The notes under the pieces were generated by a model that saw only the letters and a list, made by a program, of their open reading frames with translations, was not told the DNA's origin and ran no database searches. Positions 1 through 8,626 of a stretch of DNA of 64,000 bases are shown here, piece by piece (positions within the stretch are counted from its first letter, which is position 1; every line of letters starts with the position of its first letter). This stretch comes from Ancylomarina sp048268005. Lineage in GTDB: Bacteria; Bacteroidota; Bacteroidia; Bacteroidales; Marinifilaceae. The translations under genes were made by a program, and so were the position numbers. The stretch covers positions 310,001 to 374,000 of the forward strand of contig JBLWWJ010000001.1 of assembly GCA_048268005.1 (NCBI GenBank). Direction: 5' to 3'.

Positions 1-1396
1 CATCGTGACGCATATCGCCCCAGCGCTGAGCTGTTAATGTGCTTAGGCGGTTAAATGCCCACCATGCAGATGTACGTGTATAACCCAAACGACGAGCTTT
101 TACCTTATACGAAGGTGCTAAGTCAGTGGCTCCGGCATATACAGGAATATAAATAGAAGTGGCTACATTGTCCTGAGCTAACCATACGATACCACCTACA
201 TCATCAGGCAACCAACTACGGCATTGGATAATGGTTGCGTACATGGTGTACCAACGTGCTATAGTACGCTCACCAAGTTCACCCCAACCTCCATTTACTT
301 TGAACAGACGATTCATTCCGTAAGGCATAAATGGATTTGCAAAAGGAGAGATAGCTTCTTTACCATCTTTATCGGCCTGCTTGATATTCTTCACAAAGTT
401 GAATGGAGTACCTTCGTAGTAATCTTTGAAAATTTCGACCAATTTATCCATACTTACCTTCTCATCAGGTTTTACTGAGAATGGATAGTCCTTTGCTGTA
501 GGATCAAGATCCAATGATGGGGCAGCCATTGAAAGCACACGCCATTCTCTACGACGAGATGCCATAGAACGACGACTTTTTGGTGCGTAAGCATAATTCC
601 AACGGAAGGTTTCCTTTTCAGGATTGTACCAGCCATTCTCTTTAGCTAGTTCGAAGATATTCTCAGAAGCCATAAAGTAATCGCTATTCTTCAAATCAAC
701 TTCCTTGATGGTTGAAGCATTGGCATTAACCGAAAGGTGATTGTCAGGAACACGTTGAGCAACCCAAACAGCTCCGACTTTACCTTTACCAGGACCAACA
801 ACTTCGAAATGCCATACCTCTTGCTTATCGGCAATTGTTAAACACTCCCCGTAGTCTCTCCATCCGTATTTTTTCAATAATTCATCAGCCATTTTAATTG
901 CTTCACGAGCCATTGTACAACGCTCCAGCATCAATTGCTGAAGTCTTTGACAATCGATTAAGCAGGCTTCAGAATATAATTCTTCGCGACCACCAAAAGT
1001 TGATTCGCCAATAGCCAATTGCTTCTCGTTAATACATGGGTAAGCTGTGTTTAAGAACTGATACGTTTTAGAAACCTGATCGATTTCACCAATTTTTTTA
1101 TGCTGATAGGTTGGCATGCGCAAGCTATCGTATGCTGAACGTTCGAAAAGTTCGAACTTGCTGTTTTTGTCGTGTGATTTGGCTGGTGTTACTGACATCC
1201 AGGCACGTGTACGGTGACTATCATCAGTATGAGAAGTGATAACAGAACCATCGAATGTGGCTGTTTTACCTACAGTAATAGTGGTGCAGCCTTCAGGAAC
1301 ACCATTTTGCCAATCGGATTTATCTTGAGCCACACTTGTTGCGGAAGCAAAGCATAGACCGATAAATAGCAGTGATTTTAATCTTTTAAGAATCAT
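1..1396 (-). CDS. C69 family secreted dipeptidase (3' end outside window)
   Basis: This is a peptidase family C69 (N-terminal nucleophile) dipeptidase, expected to cleave dipeptides in the periplasm or outside the cell. The reverse-strand translation starts at the ATG at 1396 with a signal peptide (about residues 1-24, ending in SVAQ). It continues without a stop to the window edge, giving about 465 residues. The family motif EGCTTITVGKTATFDGS follows directly, and Cys37 is the expected nucleophile exposed by processing. The C-terminus is outside the window, so total length cannot be judged. It lies downstream of cvfB on the same strand, but an intrinsic terminator separates them, so it is probably transcribed independently. 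Family assignment is strong; the substrate is unknown. Confidence 0.9.
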   Translation of the reverse strand, partial: MILKRLKSLLFIGLCFASATSVAQDKSDWQNGVPEGCTTITVGKTATFDGSVITSHTDDSHRTRAWMSVTPAKSHDKNSKFELFERSAYDSLRMPTYQHKKIGEIDQVSKTYQFLNTAYPCINEKQLAIGESTFGGREELYSEACLIDCQRLQQLMLERCTMAREAIKMADELLKKYGWRDYGECLTIADKQEVWHFEVVGPGKGKVGAVWVAQRVPDNHLSVNANASTIKEVDLKNSDYFMASENIFELAKENGWYNPEKETFRWNYAYAPKSRRSMASRRREWRVLSMAAPSLDLDPTAKDYPFSVKPDEKVSMDKLVEIFKDYYEGTPFNFVKNIKQADKDGKEAISPFANPFMPYGMNRLFKVNGGWGELGERTIARWYTMYATIIQCRSWLPDDVGGIVWLAQDNVATSIYIPVYAGATDLAPSYKVKARRLGYTRTSAWWAFNRLSTLTAQRWGDMRHD

Positions 1397-1421
1397 GTTT
1401 GTTTTAGTTGGTTGTGTATGT

Positions 1422-1465
1422 AAAAAGAGACAGTAATCAGATGTTGAATCTTGCTACTGTCTCTT
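1422..1465 (-). terminator. Intrinsic terminator after cvfB
   Basis: An 11-bp perfect inverted repeat, AAGAGACAGTA (1425-1435) with TACTGTCTCTT (1455-1465), lies just past the cvfB stop. Read on the minus strand it is followed by a short T run. Confidence 0.75.
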
Positions 1466-1473
1466 CGTGTTTT

Positions 1474-2346
1474 TTATTTTTGCTCTTTTACAAGGTGTAT
1501 CCCATCTTTCTCGATGGTAATCAAACGTTGTTTGTATAGTAGACCGATTACCTTCTTAAAGTTCTTCTTACTCATTTGCAAGTTGTCGTAAATCTCTTCA
1601 GGAGAACTCTTGTCGTTTAAGGGTAGGAAACCATTTTCTTTTTTTAGGATTTCATAGAGTTCTTCACCTACTCTTGGCACCTCAAGGTGGTAGCCTTGTT
1701 GTTGAAGGCTAAGGTCAATTTTTCCATCAGGACGAACTTTCTTAACCCAGGCTTTGTAAACATCACCTTCGCGAATGGCTCCAAAAATCTCGTTATTATA
1801 AAGTATACCGATACCTTTATTATCGATAATTGCTGTGTAACCTAAATCCGACTGGTGACCAATCATGATACTAACTTCTTGCCCTTCGGTGAATTCAGCA
1901 TCAAGATCCTTAAGGATTTGCTCAAGTTTTGCAGTTGCAGCAATACGTCCTGTTTTTTCATCGACATAAACGTAAACCAAATAGCTACGACCTTCTTCCA
2001 TATCCATTTTTTGCTCACGGAAAGGACAAAGCAAATCTTTCATTAAACCCCAATCAAGGAAAGCACCTACTTTAGTTACTGCTTTTGCTCTTAACCAGGC
2101 AAATTCACCTACAATAGCATATGGCTTTTCTGTTGTGGCAATCACTCTATCTTCCGAGTCGCGGTAGATAAAAACCTTAATGGTATCGTCCAGCTGTGTA
2201 TTTTCTGGTACGTATCGGGTTGGTAATAAGATTTCACTTTCATCTTCACCTAGAAGGTAAACGCCAAAGTCGACCAACTTGGCAACTTTTAGATCGGCAT
2301 ATTTTCCAATTAAACTCACGTTTCTTTGTTTTAGTATGTGGTACAT
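1474..2346 (-). CDS. cvfB: CvfB-family S1 RNA-binding protein
   Basis: This 290-aa protein matches the CvfB family (conserved virulence factor B in staphylococci; widespread in Bacteroidota). The N-terminal two thirds are S1-like RNA-binding repeats, for example residues beginning KLVDFGVYLL, AVTKVGAFLDWG and GYTAIIDNKGIGILY. The C-terminal ~65 residues form a winged helix (SSPEEIYDNLQMSKKNFKKVIGLL in two halves). The length is usual for the family. The role is inferred to be RNA binding and post-transcriptional regulation in the cytoplasm; no specific target is visible. It is divergent from the TIM-barrel gene at 2589 and is followed by a strong hairpin terminator, so it looks monocistronic. 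Confidence 0.85.
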   Translation of the reverse strand: MYHILKQRNVSLIGKYADLKVAKLVDFGVYLLGEDESEILLPTRYVPENTQLDDTIKVFIYRDSEDRVIATTEKPYAIVGEFAWLRAKAVTKVGAFLDWGLMKDLLCPFREQKMDMEEGRSYLVYVYVDEKTGRIAATAKLEQILKDLDAEFTEGQEVSIMIGHQSDLGYTAIIDNKGIGILYNNEIFGAIREGDVYKAWVKKVRPDGKIDLSLQQQGYHLEVPRVGEELYEILKKENGFLPLNDKSSPEEIYDNLQMSKKNFKKVIGLLYKQRLITIEKDGIHLVKEQK

Positions 2347-2560
2347 GGGCGCTGGTTTTGAATATAACCAGGCTCTGTATTTTTCATCTTGATTTCAATC
2401 CTATTTTAGAGATAGGAATTAGAGTTCAAAAGTACGCATCTTTTACGAGATTTTTTTGACTAATTTATTTTTTAGTATCTGACTTAGATGTAAGAGGCGT
2501 GTAGGTTATTGAATGACCTCATTTTTTACAGTGATAAGGGGCTTGCTTGGAAATATGTTC

Positions 2561-2568
2561 TATTTTTG
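2561..2568 (+). promoter_or_regulatory. Bacteroidota -7 box (TATTTTTG) for the TIM-barrel gene
   Basis: TATTTTTG matches the Bacteroidota -7 consensus TAnnTTTG and ends 20 nt before the ATG at 2589. No good TTTG -33 box is present at the usual spacing. Its position inside the longer open frame that begins at 2547 argues for the start at 2589. Confidence 0.45.
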
Positions 2569-2588
2569 AGCTGCTTAAAGTAAACACT

Positions 2589-3587
2589 ATGACATATGAT
2601 AATTTGGTAGATTTTTCGGTACACCCTTCAGATTTAAAGCGTTTGGAAGGTGGTTGGAAAGGTCTCAAAAAATATATAGAACAATCAGAGGCTGATGGTC
2701 TCGAGTTGTTAATTGGTTACGAGCCTGCATCGGATGAAATTCCTAAAGATCTGGTAAAAAGTATTCACCTGCCTTTTTGGATTACCTGGCTTGATGTTTG
2801 GCGAAGAGGGGAGCAGGGCTTGAAATCCTATTTCCCGCCTATGCCAGCTGATCACATTCAGTATTGCTGTGGGGGAAGTAATCAAGTTGAGATGATTGCA
2901 ACTCAGAAAAAGTTGTGGGAACTTGCAGCTGTCTATCAACCTAAACAAGCGGTGATGCATGCTGCCCATGTGGAGTTGGAACATGCCTTTACCCGGGAGT
3001 TTACTTATACAGATACTGAGGTCTTAAAGAGCTTTTCAGATTTGTTAAACCGAACCACTCAGGAATTCTCAAATGGAGAACCGCCTTGTGTGATTGGTAT
3101 TGAGAATCTTTGGTGGCCAGGCTTGAATTTTAATGATTCAGCGCAGACAGATGATTTTGCTGCCTCCTTGAGCTTCGATAAATGGAACCTGGTTTTAGAT
3201 ACGGGGCACTTGATGAATACAAACCCAACTCTACGTTGTGAGGATGAGGCTGTGGACTTCGTGTTGGAAAAGTTGAGTCGGCTTTCAGCTGATATCAGAA
3301 ATCGAATTCAATCGATGCATCTGAATTTGAGTTTGTCGGGGGAGTATCAGTTGCAGCAAATTCGAAGAGGTCTGCCAGCAGACTGGTCAAATCTAACTCA
3401 TGGAGAAAAATACAATTCAGCTCGTAATCATGTTTTGAAAATAGATCAGCATCTGCCTTTTGAAACCTCAAGAGTGAAAGAGATCGTTGATCTTATTCAA
3501 CCTCATAGTGTGATTCATGAATTTATTACGCCTACCATGAAGCAGTATGATGAGCACTTGAAACAGCAGATGGCAGTATTGGTTTAG
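2589..3587 (+). CDS. TIM-barrel enzyme, xylose isomerase-like/AP endonuclease 2-like fold
   Basis: This 332-aa cytoplasmic protein has the residue pattern of a metal-dependent TIM barrel of the sugar phosphate isomerase/epimerase superfamily. Strand-end motifs carrying likely metal ligands are SIHLPFW, HAAHVELEH, GIENLWW, LVLDTGHLMN, SMHLNLS and HEFITP. I cannot name the substrate. The frame is open from 2547, but I chose the ATG at 2589 because a consensus -7 box lies in the intervening stretch and MTYDNLVDFSVH begins the conserved-looking part. It is monocistronic by appearance: divergent from cvfB and followed by a hairpin terminator. Alternatives within the fold are hydroxypyruvate isomerase-like or endonuclease IV-like activity. 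Confidence 0.65.
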   Translation: MTYDNLVDFSVHPSDLKRLEGGWKGLKKYIEQSEADGLELLIGYEPASDEIPKDLVKSIHLPFWITWLDVWRRGEQGLKSYFPPMPADHIQYCCGGSNQVEMIATQKKLWELAAVYQPKQAVMHAAHVELEHAFTREFTYTDTEVLKSFSDLLNRTTQEFSNGEPPCVIGIENLWWPGLNFNDSAQTDDFAASLSFDKWNLVLDTGHLMNTNPTLRCEDEAVDFVLEKLSRLSADIRNRIQSMHLNLSLSGEYQLQQIRRGLPADWSNLTHGEKYNSARNHVLKIDQHLPFETSRVKEIVDLIQPHSVIHEFITPTMKQYDEHLKQQMAVLV

Positions 3588-3611
3588 AAACAGATCTGGA
3601 AATATAACAGG

Positions 3612-3645
3612 AAATCCTCGATGCTTATGCGTTGAGGATTTTTTA
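3612..3645 (+). terminator. Intrinsic terminator
   Basis: AAATCCTC (3612-3619) pairs with GAGGATTTT (3634-3642), followed by a T-rich run. It lies just downstream of the TIM-barrel gene. Confidence 0.7.
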
Positions 3646-3822
3646 TTTATTTAGGATCAATCCGAATTTTCCAATCACTTTTCCTCAATCATCCTCTTAG
3701 CAATAATTGCCAGCAGCCTTATTATTTCGTATTTTAGATTAAGGACTTATATCGATCTGTTTTTAATTATAAGATGATGTAAGTCTTTTCTGGCAAATTC
3801 TCTAATTATAAACGCCTCTGTC

Positions 3823-4917
3823 ATGAAACGTAAAGCCACAATTTATCTCTCAGTCTTGATGCTTCTGTTTATTGGCTTTCCATTAAAGGTAAATGCACAA
3901 AGCGTAAAGCTTACAGAAAAGGTTTTGCTGATAGGTACAAAAGAGGCACCACCATTTTCATTTAAAGATAGTAATGGGAAATGGACCGGCATCAGTATTG
4001 ATCTTTGGGAGAGTATTGCAGGCGAAATGGGACTTCAATATCAATATGAGGAACAGACCGTAAAAGGCTTATTGGATGGAGTTACGAACCATTCTCTTGA
4101 TGCTGCTGTTAGTGCACTAACACTGACAACCGAACGAGAGGAACGTTTTGATTTTACACACCCCTTTTACAATACAGGACTAGGGATTGCAGTACAAACT
4201 AAAAAAGGAAGTGTTTGGAAGGCCGTTTTGAAAGAGTTCTTATCAACCGAATTCCTTGAGATTATTGGCGTGCTGATAGGCACCATGATTATGCTTGGTT
4301 TTATTATCTGGTTGTTCGAAAGAAAGAAGAATCAAAAAGATTTTGGTGGAACTCCCAAGGAGGGGATAGGTTCAGGCATATGGTGGTCGGTTGTTACCAT
4401 GACGGCTGTAGGCTATGGCGATAAAGTTCCCAGAACTTTTGGCGGTCGCTTATTTGCCACAATCTGGATGTTTACTGGGATTATACTTATCTCAACCTTT
4501 ATTGCAACCATTACTTCTGTTCTCACCGTCTCGCAATTGGAATATGCTATAGATGGTCCCGAAGATTTAAGAATGAATACGGTGGGAACCATTCGTTATA
4601 CGACCAGTGAAATTTATATGCAGGACAACCGCATTGTCTATATCCCTTACGATACTGTTACTGAGGCTCTGGATGCCCTTGATCTTGGAACCATTAATGC
4701 CCTTGTCTACGATGCCCCTTTGCTCCAATACTTTATTAACAGGGATTTTAAAGGGAAAATTGAAGTTTTGCCAAATACCTTCCTGCGTCAGGATTATGGG
4801 ATTGCCCTTCAACAGGGCAGCGAATACCGGGAACCCATAAACCGGATACTACTCAGGCGAATACATCAGGACGAATGGCAGGATTTACTTTATAAACATT
4901 TGGGAGGGCAGGAATAA
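3823..4917 (+). CDS. GluR0-like ligand-gated potassium channel
   Basis: This 364-aa exported membrane protein fuses a split solute-binding domain to a two-helix pore, the layout of prokaryotic ionotropic glutamate receptors such as cyanobacterial GluR0. Residues 1-26 are a signal peptide. Residues about 30-130 form the first ligand-binding lobe, with EAPPFSF and SALTLTTEREERFDF; Arg105 is the likely alpha-carboxylate contact. TM1 is about 145-165. The pore loop at 194-200 is TAVGYGD, the K+ selectivity filter. TM2 is about 210-235. The second lobe spans about 245-350. The ligand, probably an amino acid, would bind in the periplasm. There is no obvious operon partner. A plain amino-acid ABC binding protein is excluded by the pore filter between the lobes. 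Confidence 0.88.
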   Translation: MKRKATIYLSVLMLLFIGFPLKVNAQSVKLTEKVLLIGTKEAPPFSFKDSNGKWTGISIDLWESIAGEMGLQYQYEEQTVKGLLDGVTNHSLDAAVSALTLTTEREERFDFTHPFYNTGLGIAVQTKKGSVWKAVLKEFLSTEFLEIIGVLIGTMIMLGFIIWLFERKKNQKDFGGTPKEGIGSGIWWSVVTMTAVGYGDKVPRTFGGRLFATIWMFTGIILISTFIATITSVLTVSQLEYAIDGPEDLRMNTVGTIRYTTSEIYMQDNRIVYIPYDTVTEALDALDLGTINALVYDAPLLQYFINRDFKGKIEVLPNTFLRQDYGIALQQGSEYREPINRILLRRIHQDEWQDLLYKHLGGQE

Positions 4918-5030
4918 GTAGGGGGCCGAATTCAGCAGGACTAATCAGCCCAATACCCTAGATTTTGATTCTTACTTAAATATTAATTTGAAGCTTCTAT
5001 CAAAAGATTTTTGCAAAAAAAAGTCAAAAA

Positions 5031-5048
5031 TACTTGTATGTACAACTA
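5031..5048. promoter_or_regulatory. Probable MarR operator, copy 1 (upstream of marR)
   Basis: The arms TACTTGTA and TACAACTA are separated by TG, an 8-bp inverted repeat with one mismatch. It is 17/18 identical to the site at 5536-5553 and overlaps the predicted -33 region of the MarR gene, which fits autorepression. Confidence 0.65.
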
Positions 5049-5063
5049 AAAGATCTATATTTG
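5033..5063 (+). promoter_or_regulatory. Bacteroidota-type promoter of marR
   Basis: The -33-like CTTG (5033-5036) lies 19 nt before TATATTTG (5056-5063), a match to TAnnTTTG. The predicted transcript would start near 5070, so the gene must begin at the ATG at 5084 and not further upstream. Confidence 0.6.
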
Positions 5064-5083
5064 CATCAGAAAAAGAAACTAAT

Positions 5084-5515
5084 ATGAGCAAATCAGATAA
5101 AACATTTCACGAAAGCTGCCTGTATTTTACGGTTAATTCCCTTGCCAGACAGATTAATGAAATGGCGGAAGAAGAATTTAAAATAACAGGTCTGACACCT
5201 TCTCATGCATATTTGATGCTAACTTTGCTTGATGAGCCAGGACTGAGTCAGAATGAATTAAGCAAAAAAATGAATCTGAAAGCTTCTACTATGACTCGTT
5301 TTATAGACAAGTTAATGCTAAAGCAACTGGTAGAGAGAATTCAGGAGGGAAGATCGGTTTTTATTTACCCAACCGAAAAGGGAAAAGAACTGAGAGTATT
5401 GATAGAAAGCGCAATGAAAAAAATGTATGAAAGATATTATGAAGTGTTGGATGAAGATTTTTCCAAAAGTCTGACTGAAGATATAAACAAGGCAAATTTG
5501 CTTTTAAAGGGTTAG
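5084..5515 (+). CDS. MarR-family transcriptional regulator
   Basis: This 143-aa winged-helix regulator has the MarR architecture: an N-terminal dimerisation helix (about 8-30), recognition helix region LSQNELSKKMNLKASTMTRF (about 66-85), the wing IQEGRSVFIYPTEKG, and C-terminal dimerisation helices. A longer open frame starting with TTG at 4988 was rejected because the promoter and operator lie inside it. The gene is bracketed by two near-identical palindromes, one over its own promoter and one between it and the crotonase gene. It therefore probably represses itself and the downstream gene. The inducer is unknown. Confidence 0.88.
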   Translation: MSKSDKTFHESCLYFTVNSLARQINEMAEEEFKITGLTPSHAYLMLTLLDEPGLSQNELSKKMNLKASTMTRFIDKLMLKQLVERIQEGRSVFIYPTEKGKELRVLIESAMKKMYERYYEVLDEDFSKSLTEDINKANLLLKG

Positions 5516-5535
5516 AGCCCTTTATTTTACACATA

Positions 5536-5553
5536 TAGTTGTATGTACAACTA
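5536..5553. promoter_or_regulatory. Probable MarR operator, copy 2 (upstream of crotonase)
   Basis: A perfect 8-bp inverted repeat, TAGTTGTA and TACAACTA, is separated by TG. It lies 20 nt after the marR stop and about 130 nt before the crotonase start. No convincing promoter boxes were found between it and the crotonase ATG. Confidence 0.65.
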
Positions 5554-5682
5554 ATCGATTGGAAGGAATAATTTTATTAAAGCAAGTAGAGATGTAAATT
5601 ACCATATGTGCCAACATTCTTAGATATAGTGCGAAAAGTTTTTATTGGAAATAGTGTATAATAAATTTAAAAATTAAAGAAA

Positions 5683-6495
5683 ATGAGTAAACTGATTATT
5701 ACAAAAGACAATGGAGTGGCAAATGTTATTATCAAAAATCCACCTGTAAACATCCTGACAATTGATTTAATTAACGAAGTCAATGCATTTATTCTTTCCT
5801 TAAAGGATGATCGCGACATAAAAGTCGTTGTGTTTAAATCTTATCATCAGATGTTCTTCTCGGCTCACCTCGATCTCAATGTCATCAATGGTACACTAGG
5901 AGGGCAAGCTGCAATCATTGAATTCAGTAGTATGATTAATAACATCAAAGCCATGAAGCAACTTTCAATTGCTATTGTTGATGGTGTTGCACGTGGTGGT
6001 GGAAATGAATTTGTCATGGCTTGTGACTTGGCATACGGAACTGAGAATGCTGCATTTGCTCAACCAGAAATAGGAGTTAACATCCCTACTGGAGGTCAGG
6101 GGGCGGTACAATTTGCTCGCAGAATGGGGAAAAACAAAGCTCTTCAAGCACTATTGATAGGCAATGATTTCACAGCACAAGAAGCAGAGAAACGAAACAT
6201 TATCACCCAGTTTGTGCCCAAGGCAGAAATGGATAATTTCCTTGACCAAATACTATCGGTTATTAGAAACTTGGAGATTCGTGATATCGTGATGTATAAA
6301 GAAATCATAGCTGCCTCCATTAAGGATGAAGAGGCTGGAGTGGAGCTTGAACTACGTTACTTTCTTGAGCGCGCCAAAGAGAAAAAAACGGCGATCATTA
6401 TCGAAGCATTTTTGAAGCATGGCGGTCAGACAGAACGTGAAGCCACAGACTTTCCGGGTTTGTTCGCCGATTTAGCTGCAGATCTCTCAAAATGA
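5683..6495 (+). CDS. Enoyl-CoA hydratase/isomerase (crotonase) family protein
   Basis: This 270-aa protein has the crotonase fold, which stabilises an acyl-CoA enolate. The two oxyanion-hole regions are visible: FFSAHLDL (about 58-65) and VDGVARGGGNEFVMACD (about 99-115). Both catalytic glutamates of hydratases are retained, Glu109 in GGNE and Glu129 in QPEI. Hydratase activity is therefore plausible, although the exact acyl-CoA is unknown. No other fatty-acid or CoA gene is adjacent. A MarR-type operator lies upstream, suggesting control by the neighbouring regulator, for example in response to an aromatic or lipid compound (inference). A hairpin follows at 6566-6598. Confidence 0.82.
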   Translation: MSKLIITKDNGVANVIIKNPPVNILTIDLINEVNAFILSLKDDRDIKVVVFKSYHQMFFSAHLDLNVINGTLGGQAAIIEFSSMINNIKAMKQLSIAIVDGVARGGGNEFVMACDLAYGTENAAFAQPEIGVNIPTGGQGAVQFARRMGKNKALQALLIGNDFTAQEAEKRNIITQFVPKAEMDNFLDQILSVIRNLEIRDIVMYKEIIAASIKDEEAGVELELRYFLERAKEKKTAIIIEAFLKHGGQTEREATDFPGLFADLAADLSK

Positions 6496-6565
6496 GCCCT
6501 GTAAATAGTGAAGAAATATTTAAAGGTATTACAATAACTAGTAATGTGTCTATTTAATAATGAAG

Positions 6566-6603
6566 CCCAGTAGGGAATGTGTCACAATCCTTACTGGGTT
6601 TAT
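6566..6603 (+). terminator. Weak intrinsic terminator after crotonase
   Basis: CCCAGTA (6566-6572) pairs with TACTGGG (6592-6598), followed by TTTA. The T run is short, so termination may be partial. Confidence 0.45.
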
Positions 6604-6657
6604 ATTATCCGGAACAACAAGCTTAGTTAGATATAGAATATTAAAAAAGTAAAAAAA

Positions 6658-7536
6658 ATGAAATTTGAAGGAACAACCTATAGACCCCCGGTAGAAGCAA
6701 ACAGCATGTTATTGCAAGTAACAGTCGGATGTGCTCACAACGAGTGTACGTATTGTAATATGTATGATGATGTTAATTTTCGTGTAATAAATACCGATCA
6801 GATAGAGCGTGACCTGCAGGAATCTAGGCAAATGTATCGCAAGGTGGAACGTATATTTTTGGTGAATGGTGATGCTTTCGTCTTGAGTGCAAAGCGTTTG
6901 AAAAAAATCGCTGAGATGATCAAAGATTATTTTCCGGAATGCAAGACCATTACCATGTATGCCTCAATTCAAAATATCCAATCAAAAAGTTATGAAGATC
7001 TTAAAGAACTGAAAGCTTGTGGAATTAACGATTTGTGGGTGGGAGTGGAATCTGGTTGGAATCAGGTCGTTTTAGATATTAAGAAGGGATATACTGTGGA
7101 TGAAGCCAAAACAGAACTTGCCCGCCTAAATGCTGCTGGTATCAATCACATGGCTGGTTTAATGCTTGGTGTGGCAGGAAAAGACAAGGGCTTGGAGAAT
7201 GCAAAACAGACTGCAGCCTTTCTGAACGAAACAAAACCCAAACTGATATGGGCAGGCACTTTGGGCTTGTTTGAAGGTACGCCCATGGCAAATGATGCCA
7301 AGAACGGCTTGTTTTTGCCTGCCTCAGAAATCGAAATTCTTGAGGAAGAAAAAGAACTGATCAGAAGCATCAATCTGGAAAATATTCCCTTTTACGGGGT
7401 TCATCCTACAAACACGCTTCCGGTTATTGGTAGCCTACCCAGAGACAAACAAAAAATGATTGATAAGATAGATCTTGGGATTAGTGAATTGGGGGAGGAG
7501 AGGCTTTCAGATTCTTTCCAACGAAATTCCTTATGA
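6658..7536 (+). CDS. Radical SAM protein (CX4CX2C type), copy 1
   Basis: This 292-aa radical SAM enzyme carries the iron-sulfur cluster motif as Cys25, Cys30 and Cys33 in GCAHNECTYCNMY. The spacing is CX4CX2C, not the usual CX3CX2C, a known variant in small radical SAM proteins with the GCSHNxCTFCxMY signature. Downstream motifs include VNGDAFVL, YASIQNI and GVESGWNQV, as expected for the partial TIM barrel. No SPASM or B12 domain is present. The substrate is unknown. The next gene is a paralogue of near-identical length in the same orientation, 59 bp away, so the two probably form an operon and may act on related substrates. Confidence 0.85.
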   Translation: MKFEGTTYRPPVEANSMLLQVTVGCAHNECTYCNMYDDVNFRVINTDQIERDLQESRQMYRKVERIFLVNGDAFVLSAKRLKKIAEMIKDYFPECKTITMYASIQNIQSKSYEDLKELKACGINDLWVGVESGWNQVVLDIKKGYTVDEAKTELARLNAAGINHMAGLMLGVAGKDKGLENAKQTAAFLNETKPKLIWAGTLGLFEGTPMANDAKNGLFLPASEIEILEEEKELIRSINLENIPFYGVHPTNTLPVIGSLPRDKQKMIDKIDLGISELGEERLSDSFQRNSL

Positions 7537-7595
7537 TACGACAATAAATAGAGACGACTATTAATTGCAAAAGTTAAAATTTAAAGAACAACAAG

Positions 7596-8471
7596 ATGAG
7601 ATATGAAGGCAAAATTTTCAGACCCCCTCCAGAGGCAGATAGCTTTTTGTTGCAATGTACCATTGGCTGCTCCCACAATCAATGCACATTTTGTGGTATG
7701 TATAAAGACCGTAAATACAGGGTACGCTCCCTGCCCGAGATCATAGGTGATATTAAGATGGCAAAAGTTACCATGGGGCGCCGCTTGCTAAAGGTTTTCT
7801 TATGCGATGGGGACGCCATCTCTCTTGATACTGAGATACTGCTTGAAATTCTATCCGAGCTATATAAGGCGTTTCCCTATCTCAGACAAGTCAGCACTTA
7901 TGTGGGACCACAGAGTACATTAAGCAAAAGCGTTGATGAGTTAAAACAATTGCGCGAAGCCGGATTAACAACAACTTATCTGGGTGTAGAGTCTGGGGAT
8001 GATCAAGTTTTGAAGGCTGTCCGTAAAGGTAGCTCTTCATCAGAGATTCTTCAGGCAGGACAAAATATTGTCGAGTCTGGGATGAGTCTGACGGCGATGG
8101 TGATGCTCGGCTTGGGGGGGAAAGGTTCGAAATCCCATATCATGGCAACGGCTGAGATTATTAATAGGATGAAACCTCACCACCTGGGTATTTTGACGAC
8201 GGTTCCTGTTGAGAAAACAAGCCTGTTCAGGCAAGTGGAAAAGGGTGAGTTTCAGCTTCTGGATGCCTATGAAACTTTGGAAGAAATGAAAATCCTTTTA
8301 GAGAATATTACCCTTGATAACTTGGGAATAGACGGAACCCATAAGTCAAACTTTTTGCCAATGATGGGGTATATGCAAAGGGACAAGCAGAAATTAATCG
8401 ATCAGATCGACCTTGCTCTGAAAAACAAAGATAAAGACTTGGTAGGCATTCCCTATTGGGGACAATTCTAA
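7596..8471 (+). CDS. Radical SAM protein (CX4CX2C type), copy 2
   Basis: This 291-aa paralogue of the preceding gene has cluster cysteines 25, 30 and 33 in GCSHNQCTFCGMY. Shared landmarks are the N-terminal EGKIFRPPPEADSFLLQ, CDGDAISL, TYLGVESGDDQV and the C-terminal DGTHKSNFLPMMGYMQRDKQ. The two proteins align along their whole length, indicating an old tandem duplication. They have diverged well beyond recent gene conversion. Its reaction is unknown; the lack of auxiliary domains suggests a small-molecule or tRNA-type substrate, which is only inference. Confidence 0.85.
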   Translation: MRYEGKIFRPPPEADSFLLQCTIGCSHNQCTFCGMYKDRKYRVRSLPEIIGDIKMAKVTMGRRLLKVFLCDGDAISLDTEILLEILSELYKAFPYLRQVSTYVGPQSTLSKSVDELKQLREAGLTTTYLGVESGDDQVLKAVRKGSSSSEILQAGQNIVESGMSLTAMVMLGLGGKGSKSHIMATAEIINRMKPHHLGILTTVPVEKTSLFRQVEKGEFQLLDAYETLEEMKILLENITLDNLGIDGTHKSNFLPMMGYMQRDKQKLIDQIDLALKNKDKDLVGIPYWGQF

Positions 8472-8548
8472 AAACCTTTCTTCCCGAGTTTGTTTATTAT
8501 CTACTTGGAGATTTTTCATTCTTTAACCTATCCTTTTTGATAATTTTA

Positions 8549-8590
8549 GTCCCTGAAGATACTTGATTGGTCTTTTCAGGGCTTTCTTTG
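8549..8590 (+). terminator. Likely terminator after radical SAM pair
   Basis: CCCTGAA (8551-8557) pairs with TTCAGGG (8575-8581), followed by a T-rich but interrupted run. Confidence 0.45.
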
Positions 8591-8626
8591 TCTTTACTCC
8601 TCTTGCGGAATCACCCAATTATAAGT

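Noticed and set aside
2547..2588. Upstream start for the TIM-barrel gene
   Set aside because: The added stretch contains a consensus -7 box, so transcription probably starts inside it.
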